Assembly (NCBI GenBank): GCA_002730735.1
Contig: PCAU01000001.1
Coordinates: forward strand, 210,925-274,924
Direction: 5' to 3'
Length of the DNA stretch: 64,000 nt
Source: Acidobacteriota bacterium
Lineage (GTDB): Bacteria; Acidobacteriota; Vicinamibacteria; Vicinamibacterales; UBA823
Below the pieces are notes generated by a model. It saw nothing but the letters and a program-made list of their open reading frames with translations. It was not told where the DNA came from and made no database searches. A program made the position numbers and the translations under genes. This document shows, one piece after another, positions 35,377-45,091 of this stretch; positions within the stretch are counted from its first letter, which is position 1, and each line of letters opens with the position of its first letter.

Positions 35377-36117
35377 ATGCAATTAACGGGTCGATCAGCT
35401 TTAGTGACCGGCGGTAAGAGAATTGGTGCAGTAGTCGCCCAGGCGCTGGCGGCACGTGGAGCGGACGTAGCGCTTTCATTCAACCGCTCTCGTCACGAGG
35501 CCGAACAGGCCGCAGAAGCGATTCGCGCGCATGGCCAGCAAGCCTTCATCGCACCGGCGGATTTGTCGCAAGCCTCTGCATGCGGTGAAATTGTGCAGGC
35601 CACTACTGAGGCTTTGGGTCGACTCGACATACTGGTACACATGGCCTCGGTCTACGCTCAAACACCGTTTGACCAGCTAACTGTTGACGACTGGGATCGA
35701 TCACTCGCGGTGGATCTCCGTGCAGCCTTTCTCTGTGCGCGTGCGGCTGTACCGCATATGCGCACCGCTGGAGGTGGGCGTATCGTTATGTTCTCGGATT
35801 GGACAGCCAAGAGTGGCCGACCAACCTACACGGGCTATCTGCCGTATTACGTCGCTAAAGCTGGCTCAGTCGCGCTGGCCGAAGCGTTAGCGTTCGAATT
35901 GGCACCCGACCAAATTCTTGTTAACTCAATCGCTCCTGGACCCATCCGTGCACCGGCACAACTGGGAAAGGCAGTCCAAGAGGAGGTCATCCGCGCGACG
36001 CCGCTCAGCCGATGGGGCGGCGATGAGGAGATTGCAAAAACTGTTCTTTGGCTTATCGAAAGTGATTTCGTAACGGGTGAGACAATTCGGGTAGACGGTG
36101 GGCGCCACCTGCGTTGA
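35377..36117 (+). CDS. Short-chain dehydrogenase/reductase (pteridine reductase-like)
   Basis: 246 residues. SALVTGGKRIGAVVAQALAARGADVAL is the Rossmann fold; the GGKRIG variant of the G-x3-G-x-G motif is the form I associate with pteridine-reductase-like SDRs. The catalytic Tyr and Lys are in YYVAKAG. NSIAPGPIRAP and VTGETIRVDGGRHL are later family blocks. It reduces a carbonyl or pterin with NAD(P)H; substrate unknown. It ends at a hairpin shared with the convergent aminotransferase gene. Confidence 0.92.
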   Translation: MQLTGRSALVTGGKRIGAVVAQALAARGADVALSFNRSRHEAEQAAEAIRAHGQQAFIAPADLSQASACGEIVQATTEALGRLDILVHMASVYAQTPFDQLTVDDWDRSLAVDLRAAFLCARAAVPHMRTAGGGRIVMFSDWTAKSGRPTYTGYLPYYVAKAGSVALAEALAFELAPDQILVNSIAPGPIRAPAQLGKAVQEEVIRATPLSRWGGDEEIAKTVLWLIESDFVTGETIRVDGGRHLR

Positions 36118-36134
36118 GTCTGGGTTCAGGCTCA
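36115..36134. terminator. Hairpin across the convergent stop codons
   Basis: TGAGTCTG (36115-36122) and CAGGCTCA (36127-36134) form an 8-bp stem, one U-G pair included, with loop GGTT, spanning both stop codons. No T run follows on either strand, so it may act as a weak or Rho-assisted terminator, or only protect mRNA ends. Confidence 0.35.
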
Positions 36135-37319
36135 CACGTTAAGCAGAGCTTTCATTGAGGCGAGTGCGCCCGTCAATTCGTCGCGGTTCTTCCCAAAGGC
36201 CAGCCGGATATACCCCTCACCGTGCGTGCCGAAATCGGCGCCGGGCACACAACCGATACGACCTTCCTTAATCAGGTACTCGACCAATGCCCACGAGAGT
36301 GATTCCGGACTTCCCGTGTTGCCCGGTGGGCGCCAAGCCGGATCGATCCGGAGGAACGCATAGAACGCCCCCTTGGGAGGTTCGCCGCTGAGTACCCCGG
36401 AGCCTAATTCGCGGATGCCCTCGTAGAACAGGTCGCGCCGTGCCTGCAACTCGACCCGATAAGCCTCCACTTGATTTTTTGCGTCCTCTAAGCCACCGAC
36501 GCCACCCCATTGCACAACTGTGCCAGTGTTGCTACACGTATAGTAAAGAACTTTCTTAATACGGTCGGCAATGACTGGATCCTTTATCGCGAAATAACCC
36601 AGACGGAGGCCGGTCATCGCGTACGATTTGCTAAACGTGTAAACAGAGATCGTTCGGTTGTACATGCCCGGCAGGGACGCTATGCTCACATGACGTTCGC
36701 CGTCGAAGACGATGTCTTCGTATGCCTCGTCGGAGATTACCCACAGATCGTGCTCTTGTGCGATCGCCGCGATCCGCTCAATATCTGCCTGGGTGAGGAG
36801 GCCGCCGGTTGGGTTCTGGGGTGAATTCAGCAGGATTGCCCGCGTCTTTTGTGTCACCTTCGATTCCAACTCGTCTAGGTCTGGCCGCCAGCGACGCGAT
36901 TCATACAACGGGCAGTCGATGGGTACACCTTGAGCTGATTGGATGGTACCGCGTGTCGCTGGCCACATTGGGTCGGCACAGAGCACTTCGTCGCCTGGTT
37001 CCAGTAAACCGTGGAAAATCACGTAGAGACCATGGATACCGCCGTTGGTGACCATGACGTCGCCAACCGATTCAATCGGAATCTTGTTTTGGTTTTGAAG
37101 CTTGTCAACAATGAGTTCACGGAGGCGGGGAATGCCAACCGTCTGAACATAGTGCGTACGATTCTCAGCGATGGCTCGACTCATTCCAGCTTTAACAGCG
37201 TCCGGAGCGTCAAAGCCGACGTCACCTTGATCGAGACGATAGGGGTTTTCGATACCGAACATCATGTCGCGAATCCGCATAATGCCCGAGAACGGAATGG
37301 AGTCGAGGCGCTCACCCAT
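36132..37319 (-). CDS. Class I/II PLP-dependent aminotransferase
   Basis: 395 residues from ATG 37319; in-frame starts at 37337 and 37397 also exist. Fold type I features: NSPQNPTGGLL, ISDEAYEDIVFDG, then the PLP lysine in FSKSYAMTGLRLGY, and the substrate-carboxylate Arg near the end (YIRLAFG). It transfers an amino group between an amino acid and a keto acid; the specific pair is unknown. The divergent neighbour encodes a DcyD-like PLP enzyme. Confidence 0.92.
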   Translation of the reverse strand: MGERLDSIPFSGIMRIRDMMFGIENPYRLDQGDVGFDAPDAVKAGMSRAIAENRTHYVQTVGIPRLRELIVDKLQNQNKIPIESVGDVMVTNGGIHGLYVIFHGLLEPGDEVLCADPMWPATRGTIQSAQGVPIDCPLYESRRWRPDLDELESKVTQKTRAILLNSPQNPTGGLLTQADIERIAAIAQEHDLWVISDEAYEDIVFDGERHVSIASLPGMYNRTISVYTFSKSYAMTGLRLGYFAIKDPVIADRIKKVLYYTCSNTGTVVQWGGVGGLEDAKNQVEAYRVELQARRDLFYEGIRELGSGVLSGEPPKGAFYAFLRIDPAWRPPGNTGSPESLSWALVEYLIKEGRIGCVPGADFGTHGEGYIRLAFGKNRDELTGALASMKALLNV

Positions 37320-37481
37320 TCGCTCAGAGTGGCACATAGTGCTAGGTCTTGGCAAACCCCCGATGTTTAAGGTTCTTGTTGTTTTCCACAGCCGCACAGT
37401 CGTGGCGGCAGCGGCGATCGGTTATCCTTGCGGTCTCGAAACGCTCGCTGAGCTTTATTGGGAGACCCCGCTGTTCAACCG

Positions 37482-38459
37482 ATGAGCACCGATCCGATTT
37501 CTATACTGAGCGCAGTACCGGCGATTGCGCTAGGGCATTATCCGACTCCAGTGGAGGAACTGAACGGCCTACGTGCCGCACTGGGCGGTGGGCCCCGGCT
37601 TATCGTCAAACGCGACGATTCCATCGGATTTGCTTTCGGTGGTAACAAGGTCAGAAAACTTGAGTTGGTGTGTGCACGGGCACTGAATGAGGGTGCCGAT
37701 ACCCTCATCACGGCCGGTGGTGTGCAGTCGAACCACGCACGGGTGACAGCGGCGGTCGCGGCTCGTCATGGCCTACGTTGTCTGCTCGTGGCGAACGGTG
37801 TGCCACCGGATAAGCCAACGGCAAATGCGTTACTCGACGAGCTATTGGGTGCTGAGGTTCATTACGTTAAGTCTCGTGAAGACCGGTCGCCCACGATGGC
37901 GTCGGCAGCGGCACGCTTGGTTGCGGCGGGACGGCGTCCCTATGTGATTCCCGTCGGTGCCTCAACTCCACTAGGAGCACTGGGATATGTTCGTGCAGTG
38001 GGCGAGTTGGCTGGTCAGGTGACGCCTCCCGACGTAATCGTCCACGCCAGTTCGTCCGGTGGAACCCAGGCTGGTCTTGTGGCTGGGTGCCGCCTTTACA
38101 CGCAACGCACCCAAGTCATCGGTGTCAGTGCTGACGATTCAGCTGAATCATTACTCCAGACGATAGCGACACTGATTAGAGGGATCGAGACGATCCTTCA
38201 ACTCGCACCGGGCTCACTGTCTAATGGCCCATCTGTGGAGGTAGAGGACGGGTTTTGTGGTGATGGCTATGGAATTCCCACCGAGCTGTCACGCGAAGCG
38301 CTCGATCTACTAGCCCGACGAGACGCTATTTTTCTTGACCCTACTTATACGGCTAAGGCAATGGCAGCACTTATCGCTTACATACGAGAAAGCCGGTTTC
38401 GGGATGATCAAACGGTGCTTTTTTGGCATACCGGTGGCCAGGTGAATCTGTTTGCCTAA
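37482..38459 (+). CDS. D-cysteine desulfhydrase/ACC deaminase-family PLP enzyme
   Basis: 325 residues from ATG 37482 (MSTDPISILSAVPA). Fold type II PLP enzyme: GGNKVRKLELV contains the PLP lysine, QSNHAR is the nucleophile/substrate block, and SSSGGTQAG binds the PLP phosphate. Length and blocks match DcyD/ACC deaminase. It likely releases pyruvate, ammonia and sulfide from D-cysteine, or acts on a related D-amino acid. An in-frame TTG at 37458 is an alternative start. Confidence 0.9.
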   Translation: MSTDPISILSAVPAIALGHYPTPVEELNGLRAALGGGPRLIVKRDDSIGFAFGGNKVRKLELVCARALNEGADTLITAGGVQSNHARVTAAVAARHGLRCLLVANGVPPDKPTANALLDELLGAEVHYVKSREDRSPTMASAAARLVAAGRRPYVIPVGASTPLGALGYVRAVGELAGQVTPPDVIVHASSSGGTQAGLVAGCRLYTQRTQVIGVSADDSAESLLQTIATLIRGIETILQLAPGSLSNGPSVEVEDGFCGDGYGIPTELSREALDLLARRDAIFLDPTYTAKAMAALIAYIRESRFRDDQTVLFWHTGGQVNLFA

Positions 38460-38545
38460 TGCGAATTTTGATACATTGGCTCTATCGTTCCTCCAGTTGG
38501 TCTCGCTTCAGCGTTGGGTTGATTAAATCTAAGGGCAACGGACGG

Positions 38546-39394
38546 GTGAAAACTCTATTGACGGGAGTCGTCGTCGCTGGGTTTGCGGCGACCGTGTTTA
38601 CACAGTCATTAACGCTGGATGAGTTGCTATTCCGAGCGAGTCAGTCCGTCGTCGCTTATGAACGAGTGTTTTCGAATGCCGTTGCCGAAGAGCAATACGT
38701 ACAGCGGATTCTTCGATTTAATGGAACATTACGCCGCCAGCGGGATTTACGGTCCGACATGCTACTCGTGCAGCTACCGGGGGCCGTTTCGTGGTTCGGA
38801 TTCCGTGACGTTTTCGAAGTCGACGGGAAGCCAGTACGTGATCGTGACGAACGCTTACAGAAGCTGTTCCTTGGCGAGGCACGGCCAGCTGTGGAGCAAG
38901 CCACTACACTTACGCGGGAAAGCGCTCGCTATAACATCGGTGAAGTCGTTCGCACGGTGAATTTACCGACAATGGCGTTAACGTTCCTTCACCCGCTCAA
39001 CCAGCACCGGTTTGACTTCAAGCGTGTGGATGAGGAGGTGATTGCTGGGCGGCCCGTCTGGGTCGTGCAGTACAGTGAACAAGCGCAACCGACATTTGTC
39101 CAGATTCCTGCAGGCGATATGTTCGCCCGCGGTAGATTTTGGCTCGATGTTGAAACGGGGGACACTTTACGTAGCGAGTTGGTTCTCGGCACGTCCCACA
39201 GTGAGCTCCTGACGACGATCGTCGTCGATTATCGCCAGCACGAAGCATTCCGGTCTTGGGTACCGCATTCGATGCGTGAAATTTATGAGCGACCACTTGA
39301 GTCCAGGGCCGAGTCGATCGAGGCGACGGCCATTTATTCAAACTTTAGGCAATTCGGTGTGGAGACCAAGGAATCGGTGAGGGTGCCAAGATGA
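38546..39394 (+). CDS. Secreted protein of unknown function, paralogue of the gene at 18451
   Basis: 282 residues from GTG 38546, which gives a clean signal peptide (VKTLLTGVVVAGFAATVFTQ). An earlier ATG at 38459 overlaps the stop of the previous gene. The shared blocks with the protein at 18451-19389 are FRDVFEVDGKPVRDRD, RLQKLF, ESARYNIGEVVR, NLPTMALTFL and ATAIYSNFRQFGVET. Function unknown. It lies between the DcyD-like gene and the M49 peptidase gene, 34 bp before the latter. Confidence 0.78.
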   Translation: MKTLLTGVVVAGFAATVFTQSLTLDELLFRASQSVVAYERVFSNAVAEEQYVQRILRFNGTLRRQRDLRSDMLLVQLPGAVSWFGFRDVFEVDGKPVRDRDERLQKLFLGEARPAVEQATTLTRESARYNIGEVVRTVNLPTMALTFLHPLNQHRFDFKRVDEEVIAGRPVWVVQYSEQAQPTFVQIPAGDMFARGRFWLDVETGDTLRSELVLGTSHSELLTTIVVDYRQHEAFRSWVPHSMREIYERPLESRAESIEATAIYSNFRQFGVETKESVRVPR

Positions 39395-39428
39395 CGTTGG
39401 TCGCCAAGCTGATTGGTAATGGCACTGT

Positions 39429-41504
39429 ATGTTCCGGCGAGGGGTGATGATAGTGGTCCTTGGGCTGACTATGGGTTCTGCGGTAGCGGGTGGATGGGAA
39501 TTACCAGACTCGGCTGGTGATTCTCCAGCTCCAGTTGTCAGGGGTGGAGACAAAGCGGCCGACCGGCCGTATTTGCTAGAGCGGGTCGGTGAAGCGGCAG
39601 TTGTTCAGCTTTATGCCGACGGGTTCGAGAGCCTGCCCCTCGACCAGCGCATCCTGGTCTATCACCTCTACCGGGCCGCACTCGCTGGTCGTGACATCTT
39701 TTTCGATCAACGGTACGTGCACAACCTTGAGATGCGAGAAGTACTCGAGCAGATCCTGACTCATGCCGATGACGTGGACCCGGACACTCGCGCCAAGATC
39801 GAGCGCTACACCAAGCTCTTTTGGATTAACACCGGTCCCTACAACAATTTGACAGCTAGGAAGTTCGTTCTTACCTGCACCGGGGAGGCCTTTCTTGCCG
39901 CTGCTCAAGCAGCTGTCGATGGAGGCGCGAGATTTCCCACACGTCACGGCGAGACGCTGGACGTCATGCTGACGCGCATGTTGCCTCTTTTTCTTGATCC
40001 ATCGGTTGATCCGAGCGTGACAACTAAAACACCAGGTCTGGAAGAAGACCTTCTAATGGCGAGCGCCAACAACCTCTACGTGGACGTCACAATGGACGAC
40101 CTTGAGAGTTTCACGGAACAGTACGCCTTAAATTCACGTCTTGTAAAACTCGGGGACCACGTTGTTGAGGAGGTTTACAAGCTCGACGGAAAATACGGCG
40201 AACATATTTCTCGAATCATTAAGCACTTGGAAGCCGCGATTCCATATGCCACTGAGTCGATGGCCAAAGCACTCAAAGCCTTGATCCGGTTCTACCGTAC
40301 TGGAGAAGACGCCGACCGCAAAGCCTATGACATCGCATGGGTCCAGGACGATGCCTCACCCATCGACACCATTAACGGGTTCATCGAGGTGTACATGGAC
40401 GCCCGTGGCACGAAAGGGGCGTGGGAAGCGTTGGTCTACTACGTTAATCAGGAGAAAACTGCGGAGATCCAAGTTCTCGCTGATAATGCTCAATGGTTTG
40501 AAGATCGAATGCCATGGGACCCGAAGTATCGGAAGAAGGGTGTCCGTGGTATTACGGCCAACGCCATTGATGTCGTCATTGAAACCGGTGAATCAGGGCC
40601 GGTGACCCCGATTGGCATTAACTTGCCAAATGATCAGAGTGTTCGGGAGGAGCACGGGAGTAAATCAGTGTCACTCTCAAATGTAGTGGAAACCTATGAA
40701 CACGCAACACCGTCAGGATTTCGCACGGAATTCTCCTGGACCCCCGCTGAGGCCACTCGCGCTGAACGCTGGAGCAGGACTGCTGGTGAACTCACCACAA
40801 ATATGCATGAGGTGATTGGACACGCCTCGGGTAGGCTGGCAGATCACCTTAACGGGAATCCGCAAGCTGCGTTGAAGGAGCAGTATTCCGCACTTGAGGA
40901 GAGCCGAGCAGACTTAGTGGCGCTCTACTTTCTCCCTGATCCGCAGCTGGCCGAATTTGGACTTGTACCAGTAGAGCATCACAACGAAATCGTACTAGCA
41001 GGGTACGAAGGTTATGCGCGGAACGCTATCACACAGCTTCGGCGTGTCCGGAAAGGGACACAGCTCGAGGAGGATCACATGCGTAACCGCCAGATGATCG
41101 TCAGGTGGTTAATGGACAACACGACCGCTATCGAAGAACGTGTGCATAACAGCAAGACTTTTTACGTGATTACTGACGTGACTGTGTTCCAACAGGGGGT
41201 AGGTGAACTGCTCGCGGAAGTACAAAGGGTCAAATCTAAGGGTGATTACGAGGCGGCGAAATGGTTGTTTGAGACCTACGGGATCCATTTTGATGCAGAC
41301 CTCCGTGATCAGGTCGTCGAACGCGTGGACGCGTTAAACCTTCCATCCTACTCGGGTTTTGTGCAACCAAAACTCGACGTAGAACGGGACGCTGACAACA
41401 CAATTATCGATGTGACCATCTCCTATCCGCAGGACCTTATGACCCAGATGCTCGAGTACTCTGGAAATGCTGTCGGGATGGTGCGTCCTAGAGGTCTTCA
41501 CTAA
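39429..41504 (+). CDS. M49 (dipeptidyl peptidase III-like) zinc peptidase
   Basis: 691 residues. HEVIGH at 460-465 is the H-E-x-x-G-H zinc motif specific to peptidase family M49, and EESRAD at 490-495 supplies the third ligand, equivalent to E-E-C-R-A-E in DPP III. The two motifs lie 30 residues apart, closer than in eukaryotic DPP III. A short hydrophobic N-terminus (RRGVMIVVLGLTMGSAVAG) suggests export. It probably removes dipeptides from peptide N-termini. It overlaps the next gene by 1 bp (TAATG), so the two are co-translated. Confidence 0.88.
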   Translation: MFRRGVMIVVLGLTMGSAVAGGWELPDSAGDSPAPVVRGGDKAADRPYLLERVGEAAVVQLYADGFESLPLDQRILVYHLYRAALAGRDIFFDQRYVHNLEMREVLEQILTHADDVDPDTRAKIERYTKLFWINTGPYNNLTARKFVLTCTGEAFLAAAQAAVDGGARFPTRHGETLDVMLTRMLPLFLDPSVDPSVTTKTPGLEEDLLMASANNLYVDVTMDDLESFTEQYALNSRLVKLGDHVVEEVYKLDGKYGEHISRIIKHLEAAIPYATESMAKALKALIRFYRTGEDADRKAYDIAWVQDDASPIDTINGFIEVYMDARGTKGAWEALVYYVNQEKTAEIQVLADNAQWFEDRMPWDPKYRKKGVRGITANAIDVVIETGESGPVTPIGINLPNDQSVREEHGSKSVSLSNVVETYEHATPSGFRTEFSWTPAEATRAERWSRTAGELTTNMHEVIGHASGRLADHLNGNPQAALKEQYSALEESRADLVALYFLPDPQLAEFGLVPVEHHNEIVLAGYEGYARNAITQLRRVRKGTQLEEDHMRNRQMIVRWLMDNTTAIEERVHNSKTFYVITDVTVFQQGVGELLAEVQRVKSKGDYEAAKWLFETYGIHFDADLRDQVVERVDALNLPSYSGFVQPKLDVERDADNTIIDVTISYPQDLMTQMLEYSGNAVGMVRPRGLH

Positions 41505-43585
41505 TGAGTTTTTTGTCAAATCAACCCTTGCGCGCGTTTGTGGCTTGCGTCCTTTCTGCCGTGGTTCCTGTGATCGGTATGCCGATCGAGTCGGCGGCTC
41601 AGGATTCGTCGGTGGAAACTCTTGCTTTTCGCCAAGCCATGCTAGTGGCTGAAGATTCCCGCGCGACGGATCCAGTCAGTCTAGCGACGCTCCTGACCGG
41701 CATCGATAGTCCGAACGAAGAGATTCAGAAGATTGCAGTGCGCGCCCTTGGGCGGTTGGAGCGCTTCGATCTGAGTGGTCGGATCGCCAGACTACTCGAG
41801 GCCGGTCAGCCAGCCGTGCGGCGCGAGGCCATCAACGCCCTCGGCCAGAGCCTGCAGCGTGGCGGTGACCTTTCAGCTTACGTGTCAATGCTGCTAGCTC
41901 GGCTCCAAGAGGAGAAAGATCCTGAGGTGCAAGGTGTCGTCGCCGAGACGCTCGGGCGATTACCATATCTAGACTCTCAGACACTGCAGCGTGTGGAATT
42001 AATGCTGGGGTCTTTCGTAAGTTCTGTAGATCCCGCTGTTCGTCTCGGAGCCGTTGATGGTCTTGAAGCGATAGCTAGGTTGCGGGGTGATCAAACGCCG
42101 CTGGCGGATCAGACAATTGCGCAGCTCCGCGTAGTCTTGACTACTTCAGGCAGTGATGAGAATGCCTTACGGACTCGGCGGCTCGCGTTGGCAGCTTTTA
42201 ATGCCAGCGGGTCAGTCGATGTAGGGACTATTTCTGCGGCGCTTGATGATAGTGACGCGCAGATGCGTCGACTAGCTACGCTGGCGCTGCTTGATGCTGA
42301 CGACCTGCCTGAGAGGCAATTGCTGATTGAGAAGGCACTAACCGACAAGTCCGCGATGGTGCGGCTCGACGCTTTGGTTGCGTATGGCAAACACGGTCGG
42401 TTAAGGGGGTGTAATTCGCTCGTCGATGCTGTCGAGGATCAGAATTCACATGTTTCTCTCCGGGCGCTGGATCTACTTGGCGAAGGTTGTCCCACGGGTC
42501 CGTCACCAACGAGCTTTGTCGCGAGTATTGTTGGTGGGCTCAACACGGATGGTGATTGGCATCGGCCGGTACACGCCCTGGTCGCACTGGCTAGACTCGA
42601 TCAGAACCGTGCAGCTGGTTTGCTGCCGCGATTCGTTGAGCATCCGGTCTGGCAGGTCAGGATGTATGGAGCGCGAGCTGCAACACAGTTAGGTCCCGCC
42701 AGTGGCGTGATACTTGCCGAGCTTGCTGACGATCCGAATGCTAATGTACGCGGGGCGGCACTACGCGGTCTTGTAGCACTGGAGGGGCACGCTGCTGACG
42801 ACGTTCTGTTGCAGGCGCTGGCCAGCGATGACTATGGCCTATTACGCACGGTGGCTAACCTGCTCGAAGGAAGCCCAGATCGGCGCACGCCAACGATTTT
42901 ACTTTCGACGTTGGCTAGGCTTACTGCGTCGGCTAGGGATACGTCGCGCGATGCACGAGTGGCAATTCTCCAGCGCCTTAAGGAATTAGGTTCGCGACGC
43001 AACGCCGGGGTGCTGCGACCGTACCTGGAGGACCCCGACCTCCGAGTAGCCGCTACGGCAGCCGAAGCGCTATCCGACTGGACCGGCCAGACGGTTTTAG
43101 CGAGGACATCCCGTTTACGGACTGGAACACCGCCATCACTTGAAGCCGCACTCGGTCTTATTGGTGCCCACGTCCGGATGGTGAACGGCGCTGAGTTTCA
43201 ACTCACACTATTTCCCGAAGAAGCACCCGCGACGGTCGACCGATTTTCTCAGCTTGCACGGAAGGGTTACTACAACACGTTGACTTTTCACCGCGTGGTC
43301 CCGAACTTTGTGATCCAGGGCGGGAGTCCTGGCGCTAATGAATTCATGGGAGACGGTCCCTACATGCGTGACGAACTCGGCCTTCGTCCACATGTTCGTG
43401 GTGCAGTCGGAATCTCCACCCGCGGTCGTGATACCGGCGACGCCCAGATCTTCATTAATCTCGTGGACAACCCTCGACTTGATCACAACTTCACGGTGTT
43501 CGCGCAGGTCACCGCTGGCATGGACACGGTGGACGCCATCCTTGAAGGGGACGCAATCGATCGGATTGAGATTATTGAGCGTTAA
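41504..43585 (+). CDS. Secreted HEAT-repeat protein fused to a cyclophilin domain
   Basis: 693 residues. Signal peptide (to about residue 28, ending SAAQ), then ~500 residues of HEAT-like helical repeats (for example VRALGRLERFDL, VRREAINALGQSL, VRLDALVAYGKHG), then a cyclophilin-type peptidyl-prolyl isomerase domain (residues ~545-690) with FHRVVPNFVIQGG and AQIFINLVDNP. The PPIase catalyses prolyl isomerisation in the periplasm; the HEAT scaffold probably binds clients. The ATG overlaps the peptidase stop, so it may chaperone peptides or proteins handled with the M49 enzyme (inference). Confidence 0.92.
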   Translation: MSFLSNQPLRAFVACVLSAVVPVIGMPIESAAQDSSVETLAFRQAMLVAEDSRATDPVSLATLLTGIDSPNEEIQKIAVRALGRLERFDLSGRIARLLEAGQPAVRREAINALGQSLQRGGDLSAYVSMLLARLQEEKDPEVQGVVAETLGRLPYLDSQTLQRVELMLGSFVSSVDPAVRLGAVDGLEAIARLRGDQTPLADQTIAQLRVVLTTSGSDENALRTRRLALAAFNASGSVDVGTISAALDDSDAQMRRLATLALLDADDLPERQLLIEKALTDKSAMVRLDALVAYGKHGRLRGCNSLVDAVEDQNSHVSLRALDLLGEGCPTGPSPTSFVASIVGGLNTDGDWHRPVHALVALARLDQNRAAGLLPRFVEHPVWQVRMYGARAATQLGPASGVILAELADDPNANVRGAALRGLVALEGHAADDVLLQALASDDYGLLRTVANLLEGSPDRRTPTILLSTLARLTASARDTSRDARVAILQRLKELGSRRNAGVLRPYLEDPDLRVAATAAEALSDWTGQTVLARTSRLRTGTPPSLEAALGLIGAHVRMVNGAEFQLTLFPEEAPATVDRFSQLARKGYYNTLTFHRVVPNFVIQGGSPGANEFMGDGPYMRDELGLRPHVRGAVGISTRGRDTGDAQIFINLVDNPRLDHNFTVFAQVTAGMDTVDAILEGDAIDRIEIIER

Positions 43586-43780
43586 TTTCAACACTCGAAA
43601 TCATTGTGCACCTCGAGTCGTCTCGCTCGTGTCGGCCGGAAGTAGTTGTAGCTCCTCATGCTATTAACCGGTTGTTTCATTAAAACCAGTTGTATGTATA
43701 AACGTAGTTGCTCGTTGAAGTTGGCGGATTTCGGTCGGTTGGGTGCCTAGGTACACATGTAGAATGACGGCCTGACGAAA

Positions 43781-45001
43781 ATGGGAACACCTCACTTCGG
43801 TGTGTCGTATTGGATCGACCGGTTGCCCCGCCGCCGGCCATCCTACACTCGGTATCGTGGTCAGACCGACGTCGGCGTTGCGATTATCGGCGGTGGGATG
43901 GCAGGTTGTGCAACCGCATACGCCCTGTCGACGGCGGGTGTGCGCGTTTGTCTCTTTGAAGCAGATCGAATTGGTCAAGGTGCAGTCGGTTCGAGTACTG
44001 CACTCGTAATGCAGGAACCTGACGTCGATTTTCAAGATGTACTTGACGTGCACGGCCTTCGCGCAACCCGAACGATTTGGAGAATGACGCGCCGTGGTGC
44101 GCTGGATTTTGTGGCGGCTATCCGTCGACTCAAAATACCGTGCCAACCTGAGGCACAGGATTCGATCTATTTTGCGAATGACTCTGCGTCGGCGCAGCGA
44201 CTGCGCTACGAACTGGGGTTGCGTAAAAAGGCTAAGTTGGAGGCTCGCTGGCTCACGGTCGAGCAACTACGGCGCGAGACAAATGTGGAGGCCGAAGGTG
44301 CTATTCGTGTCACGGGCAATGCACAGGTTGAGCCACTGCGTACCTGCTTAGGCTTTGCGGCTGCAGCGGTGAAACGAGGTGCCTCCATACACGAACGATC
44401 GCCCGTCGAGCGGATCAGAACCGGACGAGAACATGTTGAACTGCTGACCGCAGGCGGGACAGTTCGTGCTGATCGGCTCGTCATTGCGACCGGACACCCG
44501 GGGTCGTTGTTCAAACCATTAGCGCGGCATTTTCGTGTTGCGGAAACTTACGCTGTCGCGACCCTGCCGCTAGGTGCTCGGATTCGAGCCGGCCTTGGCC
44601 GGCGTCGGGCAATGCTGTGGGACACCGCTGATCCGTATCACTATCTACGCTGGACGAGGGATGGGCGGATCATCTTTGGCGGCGGTGATCGATCACAACC
44701 CCATCCAAGATCTCGTGCCAGAGTACTCGTGCAGCGTACAGGGCAACTTATGTATGAGCTGTCGGTGTTATATCCGGTAATCTCCGGTATTCAGCCTGAG
44801 TACGCGTGGTCAGGCCCCTCAGTGACCACAGCTGATGGACTGCCCTACATTGGCCCTCATCGGAACTATCCGCGACATTTGTTTGCGCTCGGTTTTGGCG
44901 GTAATGGGCTCGCGCAGGGATTCTTGGCGTCGCGTATCCTACTGCGGCACTACCTTGGTGAGCCCGCGAAGGGCGACGAGCTCTTTGGCTTCGCTCGGTG
45001 A
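43781..45001 (+). CDS. DAO-family FAD-dependent oxidoreductase
   Basis: 406 residues. VGVAIIGGGMAGCATAYALSTAG is the dinucleotide-binding motif, and GLPYIGPHRNYPRHLFALGFGGNGLAQG the C-terminal FAD-binding block of glycine/D-amino acid oxidase-like proteins. ATG 43781. No signal peptide, so cytoplasmic. It likely oxidises an amine or amino acid. The 195-bp gap before it shows nothing beyond weak repeats. Confidence 0.9.
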   Translation: MGTPHFGVSYWIDRLPRRRPSYTRYRGQTDVGVAIIGGGMAGCATAYALSTAGVRVCLFEADRIGQGAVGSSTALVMQEPDVDFQDVLDVHGLRATRTIWRMTRRGALDFVAAIRRLKIPCQPEAQDSIYFANDSASAQRLRYELGLRKKAKLEARWLTVEQLRRETNVEAEGAIRVTGNAQVEPLRTCLGFAAAAVKRGASIHERSPVERIRTGREHVELLTAGGTVRADRLVIATGHPGSLFKPLARHFRVAETYAVATLPLGARIRAGLGRRRAMLWDTADPYHYLRWTRDGRIIFGGGDRSQPHPRSRARVLVQRTGQLMYELSVLYPVISGIQPEYAWSGPSVTTADGLPYIGPHRNYPRHLFALGFGGNGLAQGFLASRILLRHYLGEPAKGDELFGFAR

Positions 45002-45091
45002 TCCGTCATAAGAGTCGTCGTGCTGGCTATTGAACCGCATCCTGACGACAACAAAAGAGGACTATTATCGCGAGGTCGTTGAGCACACGGA

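Noticed and set aside
34728-35483. Long minus-strand open frame of 251 codons
   Set aside because: It lies opposite the DoxX-family gene and part of the SDR gene, with Ser/Pro/Arg-rich low-complexity translation and no motif; it is a shadow of the plus-strand coding bias.
43586-43780. Repeat AACCGGTTGTTT / AAAACCAGTTG in the gap before the DAO oxidoreductase
   Set aside because: The arms match only in part and are AT-biased; not better than chance.
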